64,000 nucleotides of DNA from an uncultured Spirochaetales bacterium (GCA_949297785.1 CASFTW010000001.1:186001-250000), one strand, 5' to 3'. Counted from the first letter of the stretch, positions 26,970-34,852 are shown. The notes: generated by a model from the letters alone, not told the origin. Numbers and translations: made by a program.

Positions 26970-29900
26970 TCATTGTTTTGTCAGTTCTGTTTTTGCTATT
27001 TCCATGCCACCTGAATACATAGAGAAATAGATTGAACCATCCTCATAGATTATCAGGTTAATTTTTGCATCCGTATCAGACTGGATAACATCAAGAGAAT
27101 AAATCGAGCATTTACATCCTAAGTCATCTGTTGTTTCTGTTTCGAATTTCTGATCAACAATTACAGCAAAACCAGATAACGATGATCCATCAACAATTAT
27201 ATCGTTTTGAGTAACAGTCAATCGAATATTCATAACTGTGCCTGAATATGTACCATGAAAAATAGATGGAATATCTATCACTGGTGGATCAACAGTCGGA
27301 TCATCGGGAATTTGACCTGTAGTCTCGTCGATAATATTGATTGCATTTGTTATGTATCCTCCTTCATCGCAGAAATAGAACATAATATCGTGAATACCAT
27401 TATCATATACAGACAAAGCTACAATATAGTTTCCTGATGAAGAGGAGAATTGAAGCGCATAACCAGATGTATCTTCGCCTCCTATTGAATTACTGAATTT
27501 CTGCCGGCTGATTATAACTGTGTCATCTGAAATTAAATATTCTGAGCCCAAATCATCAGTTATACGGATGTCAGCATTACTGATTTCAAAATTCAGCAAT
27601 TGTCCCTCAGGGGTGTAACCTGTGAAATTACCTTGGAAAATAACAGGAATCGTTATTCTCACGTTTCCTAAATCAGTATCAAGCATGGAGAAGAGAAGAT
27701 CACTATGCATATCTCCTTCACCGAACATATCTCCATTTAGGCGAAGGAATGTATTTGCAGAATTAAGTTCAGCTCCTGTTGCTTCTCCCATACCGACTAT
27801 GCTGAAAAAGTCCAGACTTACGTTTCTTCTATTTGAATCTTGATATGAAGAGCCTGAACCGGATATTTTGTATTCAATCGGCTCTTCTGGCATAATGTAA
27901 TCTGTTACAACTACATCTGTAAATCCGAACTCAAAATCTTTGATATTCTCAGGGATGCTCAAATCTTTAACAGTCACAGCTACATTTCCGCTGAAATTGA
28001 ATTGCTCCCAATCATATTCTCTTGGCTTCAGCTTATAATGGAATTTTTCCCCTGTCTCAGATGTCATCAACTCTTCGCTTGACTGTATCTGTGAAACAAC
28101 TCCATTTGCATACATGAATCCACCGAAAACCTTGAATATGCTTTTTATGATATCGTAGCTGAGATATGAGTAATCTTCACCATTGATAGTGAATTTCATG
28201 ATCTGTGAATCCATTGTGTCATTACTTAATTGATACGCATATACAACCATCTCAACTGAGCCATACACAGACATATCCGCTTTGACAGTGAAGATTCCTG
28301 GATCTTCCGGAGTACAGCTCTCATTGAGAATATTTTCAGTAACCTCAATTTCATATGAATTTACAGTAATATCCTCTTCAAAGAATTCAGATGCATATCT
28401 ACTCAGTACTTCAAGAGTGGAGTCATCAAAGACATAATGAGTTTCCATATCTTCTTCCATATCTTCTGTTGGAAGTATCAGGTAATACAATCCGTAAAAA
28501 CGCGGAGCAAATTCGGTTGAGATTTCAAGATCATCATACTTTTTTGATTCTTCATCTTTAATCAGAGGGATATCATTTTCTTCAATTTTATCATTCGAAA
28601 CATTAGCCCAACCGTCTATAGTAATCTGGCCGCCAAGACTTGACATAGTATGCCACTGATTATCCAGTTCCACGATTCTGAAAACGAGAACTCCCTTTCC
28701 TGAAGGTGTGAGGCCGGATTTTTCGCAGTCAACAATAACAGTTCCGACATCAGGAACATCCAATGTTATTTCTTCCATAATGACGCCGACTTTATCGAGC
28801 TGAGTTATGGCCATATCCAATACCTTTCCAAGTCTTGACAGCAGATCTGTATTGGAGAAGGCTAGGGCCACAGGAATAAAAGTATCACTGTCTATTTCAA
28901 GAGGAACATTATCTACAGTAGCAGATGTGGATACAGGTTCAACTCCTGTAATTTTGTCGTTTTCTACTGTCAGAGTACTTTCATAGTCAAGTGTGACCTG
29001 TTTGTTCTCTTTGTCCTTGGCTTTGCCGATTTCGATCTTGAGATCGTACTTCGAAGAAGATCCAATACTTCTTGCTACTGGTTTGCTGACTGCAGAGATA
29101 TAGCCTTCTTCAATTGTCATATTCGGAATATCAATTCCGTTCAGAAGAACTCTTCCACCAGAAGAAAGTGCTTCCTGTACTTTACCAAACAGACTGTTGA
29201 TAGTACTCTCAACAACAAATTCATCTTCTGTTATTTTTTCAACAAGAGAACCTTCTTCCGTAAGTTCCGGCTCTTTTCCGGGTTCAGGATCCGGTTCTAC
29301 AACTTCAATTTTCCAGTGTGCATAAAGTGTAATATCACTGGTAATCGGTGTCGAGAAATCAAATGCAGTTTCAGCATCAAAAGATTCATACCAGCCTTCA
29401 AATGTATAGCCTGCAAGAGAGGGATCAGATGAAGGTTCAGGAATCTTTTCTCCTTCATTTACCTTGATTTCAGAAGGAATACCAGTTACATCAACTTCAG
29501 CATCAGCTGGTTTGTTTGCATCAAATGTGACAGTGTATTTTGTAATCTCAGTACCTTCTTTTATCCATTTTGCATAAAGTGTGGTATTTTCAAAAATGGC
29601 TGTTTCAAAGTTAAAGGGCGTATCAGTGTCAGTAGTTGTATACCAGCCCATGAATTCATAGCCGTCAAGGGTAGGTGATGTAGGTGGTTCTTGGACTTTT
29701 GCACCTTCAGTAACTTCAATTGTAGAAGGCATATCATTCACTTCTGCATCAACACCGTCAGGTTTGTTTTCATCAAATGATACTGTGAAGGTGCTCTTTG
29801 GATTTACGACAGACAGTGTTATCTCATCTTTCAGCCCATTTGAAGCAACAGCTGTAATAGTTACTTTACCTTCTTTCAATGCTGTTACAGCACCTGTGGA

Positions 29901-30137
29901 ATCTACAGTAGCTATCGTTTCATCTGACGTTATCCATGTGACCTTTTTATCAGTTGCATCATCAGGTAAAATCGTTGCTGAAAGTTGAGTAATTGTTTCT
30001 TTTTCCACCTCCTGTGATTCTGCTGCACCGGTAATTGTTATGCTTGTGACTTCAATAACCTTAGGCGTATCTTCTTCACAAGAGATAAATGAAAAAGTCA
30101 GCAAAGCTGCAAAAAATATAATGAATGCTTTCTTCAT
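26970..30137 (-). CDS. Large Ig-like (BIG2) and InlB-repeat surface lipoprotein
   Basis: A 1055-residue protein starting with MKKAFIIFFAALLTFSFISC, a lipoprotein signal with an FISC lipobox. Residues about 30-112 form a BIG2 bacterial Ig-like domain (VTSITITG ... LSATILPDDATDKKVTW). Two InlB-B/Listeria-Bacteroides repeats follow (about 117-195 and 198-275), each with DGYEFMGWY or AGYTFEGWY and a TLYAKW or TLYAHW end. A PDPEPGKEPE linker leads to about 770 residues, probably beta-rich, that I cannot assign. BIG2 and InlB repeats occur in adhesins and other secreted proteins. GGAGGGG lies 6 nt before the ATG. The promoter spacer holds a G9 tract, and the divergent neighbour is an XRE regulator. 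Confidence 0.85.
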   Translation of the reverse strand: MKKAFIIFFAALLTFSFISCEEDTPKVIEVTSITITGAAESQEVEKETITQLSATILPDDATDKKVTWITSDETIATVDSTGAVTALKEGKVTITAVASNGLKDEITLSVVNPKSTFTVSFDENKPDGVDAEVNDMPSTIEVTEGAKVQEPPTSPTLDGYEFMGWYTTTDTDTPFNFETAIFENTTLYAKWIKEGTEITKYTVTFDANKPADAEVDVTGIPSEIKVNEGEKIPEPSSDPSLAGYTFEGWYESFDAETAFDFSTPITSDITLYAHWKIEVVEPDPEPGKEPELTEEGSLVEKITEDEFVVESTINSLFGKVQEALSSGGRVLLNGIDIPNMTIEEGYISAVSKPVARSIGSSSKYDLKIEIGKAKDKENKQVTLDYESTLTVENDKITGVEPVSTSATVDNVPLEIDSDTFIPVALAFSNTDLLSRLGKVLDMAITQLDKVGVIMEEITLDVPDVGTVIVDCEKSGLTPSGKGVLVFRIVELDNQWHTMSSLGGQITIDGWANVSNDKIEENDIPLIKDEESKKYDDLEISTEFAPRFYGLYYLILPTEDMEEDMETHYVFDDSTLEVLSRYASEFFEEDITVNSYEIEVTENILNESCTPEDPGIFTVKADMSVYGSVEMVVYAYQLSNDTMDSQIMKFTINGEDYSYLSYDIIKSIFKVFGGFMYANGVVSQIQSSEELMTSETGEKFHYKLKPREYDWEQFNFSGNVAVTVKDLSIPENIKDFEFGFTDVVVTDYIMPEEPIEYKISGSGSSYQDSNRRNVSLDFFSIVGMGEATGAELNSANTFLRLNGDMFGEGDMHSDLLFSMLDTDLGNVRITIPVIFQGNFTGYTPEGQLLNFEISNADIRITDDLGSEYLISDDTVIISRQKFSNSIGGEDTSGYALQFSSSSGNYIVALSVYDNGIHDIMFYFCDEGGYITNAINIIDETTGQIPDDPTVDPPVIDIPSIFHGTYSGTVMNIRLTVTQNDIIVDGSSLSGFAVIVDQKFETETTDDLGCKCSIYSLDVIQSDTDAKINLIIYEDGSIYFSMYSGGMEIAKTELTKQ

Positions 30138-30176
30138 TATTTTCCCCTCCGTCCTGTTTTAAGTTTTTTCATTCAA

Positions 30177-30204
30177 AGAGTACCCCCCCCCATTTGGTTG
30201 TCAA
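30177..30204 (-). promoter_or_regulatory. Promoter of the Ig-like lipoprotein gene with poly-G spacer
   Basis: Minus strand: consensus -35 TTGACA (30199-30204), a 16-nt spacer made of 7 nt plus nine G, and -10 TACTCT (30177-30182), which keeps the first, second and last -10 bases. Initiation would fall near 30170, leaving about 33 nt of leader with a strong ribosome site. One extra G would give the optimal 17-bp spacing. Confidence 0.7.
30183..30191 (-). repeat. Homopolymeric G9 tract (C9 on the plus strand)
   Basis: Nine consecutive C residues on the plus strand, the only G/C homopolymer of this length noticed in the window. It lies exactly inside the promoter spacer of the lipoprotein gene, where a length change by slippage would alter -35/-10 spacing. 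Confidence 0.95.
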
Positions 30205-30253
30205 TGCTTTGACGTGGGTCGATATCAATTTTTACTGATTGCGCCTTTTAAAC

Positions 30254-30282
30254 ATGAAAAATGACCAGTAATGGCGTATAAT
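30254..30282 (+). promoter_or_regulatory. Leaderless promoter of the XRE regulator
   Basis: ATGAAA (30254-30259, -35-like), 17-bp spacer, consensus TATAAT (30277-30282), then 7 nt to the ATG at 30290. Inverted half-sites TTACTG (30232-30237) and CAGTAA (30266-30271) flank and overlap this promoter and could be operator sequences. Confidence 0.65.
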
Positions 30283-30289
30283 GTAAAAT

Positions 30290-30604
30290 ATGAGGAAGAG
30301 AGGGGAAGAGCTTATCCTTATGGAAAACATTACTGAAAACAAAAATTATTCTGATGAACTGGTTGATCCGTTTGAGATGGATTTCTTCAAAGAATTCAAA
30401 AAGGAAGAAACTCCTGGCGGTAATATGCGTTTCTACAGAAAATTGATTGGATTGACTCAAAAAGAACTTGCCTCAAAGCTTGAGACTTCTGTTCAGGTAG
30501 TTTCTCATATGGAGAATAATCTTAGGCTGATAAGCCGTAAAGCGGCCAAAAACTTGCTGATATTTTTGATGTTTCAGTTGCACGGTTTATCTGATAAAAG
30601 ATAA
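30290..30604 (+). CDS. Small XRE-family helix-turn-helix regulator
   Basis: A 104-residue protein with a charged N-terminal half and a Cro/CI-type helix-turn-helix at about residues 45-95: MRFYRKLIGLTQKELASKLETSVQVVSHMENN. The product is cytoplasmic and probably binds DNA. The ATG at 30290 is 7 nt after TATAAT, suggesting a leaderless mRNA. An internal in-frame ATG (30320, MENITEN) with a GAGGGGAAG sequence upstream is an alternative start. It is divergent from the Ig-like lipoprotein gene (152 nt apart), which suggests it controls that gene, itself, or both. Confidence 0.8.
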   Translation: MRKRGEELILMENITENKNYSDELVDPFEMDFFKEFKKEETPGGNMRFYRKLIGLTQKELASKLETSVQVVSHMENNLRLISRKAAKNLLIFLMFQLHGLSDKR

Positions 30605-30636
30605 GCCCATAGAAATCATACGAGATCTATGGGCTT
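30603..30636. terminator. Bidirectional hairpin between XRE and trxB genes
   Basis: A perfect 11-bp stem AAGCCCATAGA/TCTATGGGCTT with a 12-nt loop lies between the convergent XRE gene and trxB. On the minus strand it is followed by a TCTTTT stretch. T tracts are weak on the plus strand. Confidence 0.7.
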
Positions 30637-30656
30637 GTTGTCAGAGTAGGTAAAGC

Positions 30657-31871
30657 TCAGAGAGCTGCTTCAATTGCAGAAAGGTTGAAGTTTTCCTTTG
30701 CTGAAGCTGTAGCAGCAACCTTACCGTTCTTATAGAGTGCAACAGTGAGAGGGGAACCGCCGAGGATTTTCATCACCTTGTCGCTCTTATAGATGTCAAC
30801 TGGCTTGATATCGACATTATGCTCTTTAGCGAATGTCTCCATCTTGAGGAGGGTTGCCCTGTCGTTTTCCTCACTTGCGTTGTAATAGAAAACGAGAATC
30901 TTTTCCTTTGAAAGGATGTCGTCATGGATTGTCTCAAGATCGCCGATATAGCGCTCTGCCATATAACCTGCAACAGCACCGTCTCCTACAGCTGTTGAAA
31001 CCTGGCGGAGAGTCTTGGAGCGTACATCGCCTGCGGCAAAAATACCGGGCTGGCTTGTTTCCATATCGACAGTTGTTTTGATATATCCTCTCGGATCAAG
31101 CTCAACAAGGCCTTCGAAAAGCTGTGTGTTCGGAAGATAGCCGATGAAGAGGAAACATCCGTCAATATCAACAGGAATGATTTCACCTGTCTTGAGATTC
31201 TTGAGGTTGACTCTCTTGAGCATGTCATCGCCTTCGAAAGAATCAACGGAAGTATTCCAGATGAAGTGCATCTTCTCGTTCTTGAATGCTTTTTCCTTTG
31301 CAACTTCGTTTGCATCGACATGACCTTCATCATGAACTACAGATACCCATACTTCTGAGCAGAAGCGGGTGAGAAACATGCCTTCTTCGATTGCTGCATC
31401 ACCGCTTCCGATGATGAGAACTTTCTTTCCTGTGTAGCGTGCTGCATCGCATGTTGCGCAGAATGAAATACCTTTATCAAGGTACTTCTCTTCGCCCGGA
31501 GCACCTGTCAGACGGTTTCTGCCGCCTGTTGAGATTACAACAGCCTTTGCATGGTAATCAGTTCTGAAAGTGGAGACATTCCATCGTCCGTCTTCCAGTC
31601 TTGTGACACCCTTGCAGTCTGTCAGCTTGACATTTACGCCGAACTTCCTGAACTGCTTGTCAAAGAGCTTCATGAGCTCTGTTCCGTCGATTCCTTCAGG
31701 AAATCCGGGATAATTCTCGATTTCACTTGTGTATGTTGCCAGACCTCCGATAAGAGACTTTTCCATGAGGAGTGTCTTAAGACGTGCACGGCCAGCATAC
31801 AGAGCAGCAGTCATACCGCCGGCACCGCCGCCGATGACAACCACATCATAATCTTCAATTCTTTTTTCCAT
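30657..31871 (-). CDS. trxB: Thioredoxin reductase with C-terminal thioredoxin-like domain
   Basis: Residues 1-315 form a low-Mr thioredoxin reductase: FAD-binding VVVIGGGAGGMTAALYAGR, redox motif CATC near 138-141, NAD(P)H-binding IIGSGDAAIEEGMFL, and the second FAD motif GIFAAGDVR. An extra C-terminal domain of about 85 residues (LVFYYNASEENDRATLLKMETFAKE ... GSPLTVALYKNGKV) has thioredoxin-fold character but no cysteine pair at the expected place. The gene is last in an operon with tusA and the yeeE transporter, so it may supply electrons for handling imported sulfur. The ATG has GGAG 11 nt upstream. Confidence 0.9.
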   Translation of the reverse strand: MEKRIEDYDVVVIGGGAGGMTAALYAGRARLKTLLMEKSLIGGLATYTSEIENYPGFPEGIDGTELMKLFDKQFRKFGVNVKLTDCKGVTRLEDGRWNVSTFRTDYHAKAVVISTGGRNRLTGAPGEEKYLDKGISFCATCDAARYTGKKVLIIGSGDAAIEEGMFLTRFCSEVWVSVVHDEGHVDANEVAKEKAFKNEKMHFIWNTSVDSFEGDDMLKRVNLKNLKTGEIIPVDIDGCFLFIGYLPNTQLFEGLVELDPRGYIKTTVDMETSQPGIFAAGDVRSKTLRQVSTAVGDGAVAGYMAERYIGDLETIHDDILSKEKILVFYYNASEENDRATLLKMETFAKEHNVDIKPVDIYKSDKVMKILGGSPLTVALYKNGKVAATASAKENFNLSAIEAAL

Positions 31872-31896
31872 ATAAAAATTATCTCCAGTTTAACAG

Positions 31897-31925
31897 AAAT
31901 GTCCCCGCCGTGGGCGAGGACATTT
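31897..31925 (-). other. Strong intercistronic hairpin between yeeE and trxB
   Basis: A 13-bp stem (31897-31909 pairing with 31913-31925, one G-T wobble) with a 3-nt loop lies between the yeeE stop and the trxB start. On the minus strand no T run follows, so it is not a standard terminator of this operon. It may protect the upstream mRNA end or set relative expression. Confidence 0.7.
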
Positions 31926-31939
31926 TTAAGAGGAAAGAA

Positions 31940-33154
31940 TCAGTTAAAGGAACTTCTCTTCTTTCCTTCCCACCACCATGCAAGGATCCAGAGGCCGAGA
32001 AGGGCGAGGAGCTGGATGATGAGGGCCGGAACAAGTCCGCCGAATACTGCAGGGAGGTAAACCTTTGAACCGGCTGTGAACCATGTGCCTGCTGTAGCTT
32101 TTGTGATTGCACCTGCAACTGCGTTTCCGAGACAGAAGAATGGGAAACAGATCCAGAGCTGGACATAGCCTTCACCCATTCTGACGAATGTACCGGAAGC
32201 ACAGCCACCGGCAAGAACAGCACCGATACCGAAGATGAATGCACCGAGGCACATCTGGATATTGATGACATTGCCCGGCATATTGTCGGCTGTGAGCTTT
32301 GAAAGATCAGTACCGAATGTGCCGGCATGCTTGCCGAAGAAGAAGATTGTTGAAAGTGCGAAAGCAACAATGACAGCTCTTGTGAGCTTTGTCTCACCTG
32401 TAAGGCCGGGATCTCTGTAAGCTGCTGTGAAGCAGAAGCGTGAGCGCTGGAGAGCATAGCCGAGGCCGATACCGATGACCATCAGAAGAGGTGCATTAGG
32501 ATAGGTCGGAGCAACAACGAATGCAACGATCATGAGAAGAACGATGATTACGCATGCTGCGATGATCTGGATTTTCTTGTTTCTTGCTTTCTGCTCAGCT
32601 GTGAGTCTCTTTCTGTTCGGTCTCTTGTTTGATACAGGAGGCATGAAGAGCTTGAGAAGCTTTCCGCCCACTGTAGCGCCAAGGAAGACAAAAACAAGGA
32701 AGAACCATGCGGCGAGAGAGAACTGGGGAAGCTGTGAGAACAGACCTCCGATGTTACATCCGCCGGCCATCTTTGCACCGATACCCATTGCAAGACCGCC
32801 GATGATTGCAGCGAGAGCCTGCTTGTAGTGCTTGATGTTTCTGATCTTCCACTGTGCAGCAAGAAGACATGCAATGAGAGCACCGAGAAGGATACCGATA
32901 TCGGTGATTGAAGCCTGGTTAGCAAAGAACTTGTATGTGCTTGTATCTGTGCCGAAAACAGCTTTTGTGTCAATTCCGAAAAGGGAAAGGAACATATTGC
33001 CCCACATTCCGAGAGCACCGGAAACACCCCATGTGCTGCCGAACATGCAGAGGGCCATTGCAAAGATCACAATGAGAACGGAACCTGTGTAGTAGGACCA
33101 TTCTTTCTTGAGAACGATATCATAGAGAGTAGGTTGAATCTGCTTTTCTTCCAT
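31940..33154 (-). CDS. YeeE/YedE-family sulfur-compound transporter (TsuA-like)
   Basis: A 404-residue polytopic protein with two related halves, each carrying the family hallmark: KMAGGCNIGGLFSQLPQ (about 127-143) and AVLAGGCASGTFVRMGEGYVQLW (about 304-326). A further cysteine is in LQRSRFCFTAAYRDP. The conserved cysteines relay thiosulfate in the characterised Spirochaeta thermophila member (TsuA); other YedE proteins are linked to selenium. A TusA protein is encoded immediately upstream, as in tsuA-tsuB pairs. The ATG at 33154 is preferred because AGAGG lies 7 nt upstream; the frame continues into tusA. Confidence 0.9.
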   Translation of the reverse strand: MEEKQIQPTLYDIVLKKEWSYYTGSVLIVIFAMALCMFGSTWGVSGALGMWGNMFLSLFGIDTKAVFGTDTSTYKFFANQASITDIGILLGALIACLLAAQWKIRNIKHYKQALAAIIGGLAMGIGAKMAGGCNIGGLFSQLPQFSLAAWFFLVFVFLGATVGGKLLKLFMPPVSNKRPNRKRLTAEQKARNKKIQIIAACVIIVLLMIVAFVVAPTYPNAPLLMVIGIGLGYALQRSRFCFTAAYRDPGLTGETKLTRAVIVAFALSTIFFFGKHAGTFGTDLSKLTADNMPGNVINIQMCLGAFIFGIGAVLAGGCASGTFVRMGEGYVQLWICFPFFCLGNAVAGAITKATAGTWFTAGSKVYLPAVFGGLVPALIIQLLALLGLWILAWWWEGKKRSSFN

Positions 33155-33165
33155 TTTTCTGCCTC

Positions 33166-33393
33166 TTAGCAAGTCTTCTCAATGACAACTTCCCATTCGC
33201 CGTCACCGACTTCCTCGATTTCGACGTTGTAACCCTGTCCGCGGGCCCAATCCGGTACGTTTTTCATTGCACATGTGTGGTCGATGCCTACAACAAGCAC
33301 ATCTCCGACATTCATTTCCTTGATTGCGTTCTGTGTCTTTACGAGTGGCACTGGACATGCTTCGCCAAGACAATCAAGATACTTTTCTGCCAT
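33166..33393 (-). CDS. tusA: TusA-family sulfur carrier protein
   Basis: A 75-residue TusA/SirA-like protein. It has the diagnostic CPVPLVKTQNAI motif (CPxP with the persulfide-carrying Cys near residue 13) after an LDCLGEACP-like N-terminus, and the short two-layer fold length. Such proteins carry sulfur as a persulfide between donors and acceptors; those next to YeeE permeases (TsuB) are needed for thiosulfate uptake. AAGGAG lies 8 nt upstream. It is the first gene of tusA-yeeE-trxB and has a Crp-like palindrome and promoter upstream. Confidence 0.93.
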   Translation of the reverse strand: MAEKYLDCLGEACPVPLVKTQNAIKEMNVGDVLVVGIDHTCAMKNVPDWARGQGYNVEIEEVGDGEWEVVIEKTC

Positions 33394-33434
33394 AAAATTT
33401 TCTCCTTATATTGTGTAAAAAGTACTATTTAAGA

Positions 33435-33490
33435 ATTACATCACGTTAAAAGGCAAACTTCAATTTTTGCTTTGTGATATTTCGACACAA
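33435..33490 (-). promoter_or_regulatory. tusA operon promoter with Crp/Fnr-type palindrome
   Basis: Minus strand: palindrome TTGTG-9-CACAA (33472-33490), 8 nt, -35 TTGAAG (33458-33463), 17-bp spacer, -10 TGTAAT (33435-33440). Initiation would be near 33428, and the palindrome centre lies about 53 bp upstream of it. The site overlaps the 3' end of the adjacent Crp-family gene, making one of the two neighbouring Crp proteins the obvious candidate. Confidence 0.6.
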
Positions 33491-33491
33491 G

Positions 33492-34145
33492 TCAGATATT
33501 TTGCAGTTTAATAGGGTCAAGAATCTTTATACGGCCTCTCATCATCTTTATTATGCCTTCAGCTTCAAGCTCACAGAGGATGAATGACACCTGTGAACGG
33601 GCGATTGCTATATCACGGCTGATCTGCAGCTGCGTTATCTCGATACAGTCGCAGTCCGCATTGTATGAACAGTCATAGATGTAGCTTGCGACAAGCTGTT
33701 TTGAAGAAGAAAGCAGCTTTGCCTTCATGATATACAGAATGTCATCAAAACGGTCCATGAAATTACGGCGCAGAAATGTGGACATCTCGGGATATTTGTC
33801 CTTGAGCTTATTGTAAAACGAGCTTGGAGTCTTCAGTATCCTGACATCCGTATCGGCATACAGCGTGATTTTTGATTTTATGCCGTACAGATCCTCACTG
33901 GCCGCCAGTGTGCAGATATCGCCTTCATTCAGATAATAGAGCAGGAGAGACCTTTGGCTGTCGATTAGACAGCTCTTGAGTCTTCCTTCAATGACAACTA
34001 TTATGTTGAAGCATTTTTCCTCTGGAGATATTATGACATCTCCGGCATCGAATTCCTGGGTATAGCTGAGATACGCCATTTCGCTCTGATCTTCCGGTGC
34101 CAGATTCTCGAAAAAGGGAAAAAATGTTTTCAAAAGATTCTTCAT
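33492..34145 (-). CDS. Crp/Fnr-family transcription regulator (first of divergent pair)
   Basis: A 217-residue regulator with an N-terminal cyclic-nucleotide-binding-like beta barrel (about 20-120: FDAGDVIISPEEKCFNIIVVIEGRLK) and a C-terminal helix-turn-helix (about 165-205: IEITQLQISRDIAIARSQVSFILCELEAEGII). Fnr-type N-terminal cysteines for an iron-sulfur cluster are absent; the cysteines present (43, 59, 77, 163, 169, 171) are not in that pattern. The ligand is unknown. It precedes the tusA-yeeE-trxB operon on the same strand. TATATT lies 7 nt before the ATG and no ribosome site is seen. Confidence 0.88.
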   Translation of the reverse strand: MKNLLKTFFPFFENLAPEDQSEMAYLSYTQEFDAGDVIISPEEKCFNIIVVIEGRLKSCLIDSQRSLLLYYLNEGDICTLAASEDLYGIKSKITLYADTDVRILKTPSSFYNKLKDKYPEMSTFLRRNFMDRFDDILYIMKAKLLSSSKQLVASYIYDCSYNADCDCIEITQLQISRDIAIARSQVSFILCELEAEGIIKMMRGRIKILDPIKLQNI

Positions 34146-34198
34146 AGCGTTTAATATAATATTATGGTAATAATATAATGTGTGAAAGGGGGTTTCAT

Positions 34199-34852
34199 GT
34201 GATTTCAGCTCAGGATTTCGATGATATTGTCATTTATATGCCCATACTGGCGGAACTGGACAGTAATGACAGGAAAGATTTCATCACACGCTGCAGCAGA
34301 ACCTTTTTTCCGAAAGGTACAATGCTGAGGGACAAGAAAAACTCGGTTGACGCCGTGATGCTCATAAAGAAAGGTCTGCTCAGGGTATACACAACAGGAT
34401 CGAATTCCAGCGAGCTTCTGCTGTATTATATTTCAGACAATACGGGTCTGCTGCTTTCAGCTCCGAAGCTCTGTCAGAGCATGGCCATTGATTATAAAAT
34501 CCGCGCAATAGAGAATACAGAAGCTTTTGTCATCCAGGATGAGTATTTTTCGTACCTTGAGAGAAAATACTCGAAAATCCGTGTGATGGTCGACAAGGCT
34601 CTTGCTGTCCGCTTTGATTATCTTCTTACGGTCATCAGCTCGTCAATTCAGGATGATCTGTCGACAAGACTGAAAAAATACCTTAAATATATATGTAACG
34701 AATTCAAATCAAATGACATTAATCTTACACACGAGGCAATCAGCAGGGATCTGAACTGCAGCCGTGAAGTCGTTACAAGATTTTTGAGCGAGTACAAGGC
34801 CGAAGGTCTTATTGAATTATCAAGGAATCACATCAGAGTCATAAATTTGTGA
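34199..34852 (+). CDS. Crp/Fnr-family transcription regulator (second of divergent pair)
   Basis: A 217-residue regulator, the same length as its divergent neighbour, with a cNMP-like barrel (about 25-115: FFPKGTMLRDKKNSVDAVMLIKKGLLRVY) and a C-terminal helix-turn-helix (NLTHEAISRDLNCSREVVTRFLSEYKAEGLI). The two proteins share overall layout but little identical sequence, so they are distant paralogues. GTG at 34199 is preferred because AAGGGGG lies 6 nt upstream; ATG at 34178 would add seven residues. The coding regions are only 53 nt apart, so the divergent promoters must overlap. Confidence 0.87.
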   Translation: MISAQDFDDIVIYMPILAELDSNDRKDFITRCSRTFFPKGTMLRDKKNSVDAVMLIKKGLLRVYTTGSNSSELLLYYISDNTGLLLSAPKLCQSMAIDYKIRAIENTEAFVIQDEYFSYLERKYSKIRVMVDKALAVRFDYLLTVISSSIQDDLSTRLKKYLKYICNEFKSNDINLTHEAISRDLNCSREVVTRFLSEYKAEGLIELSRNHIRVINL

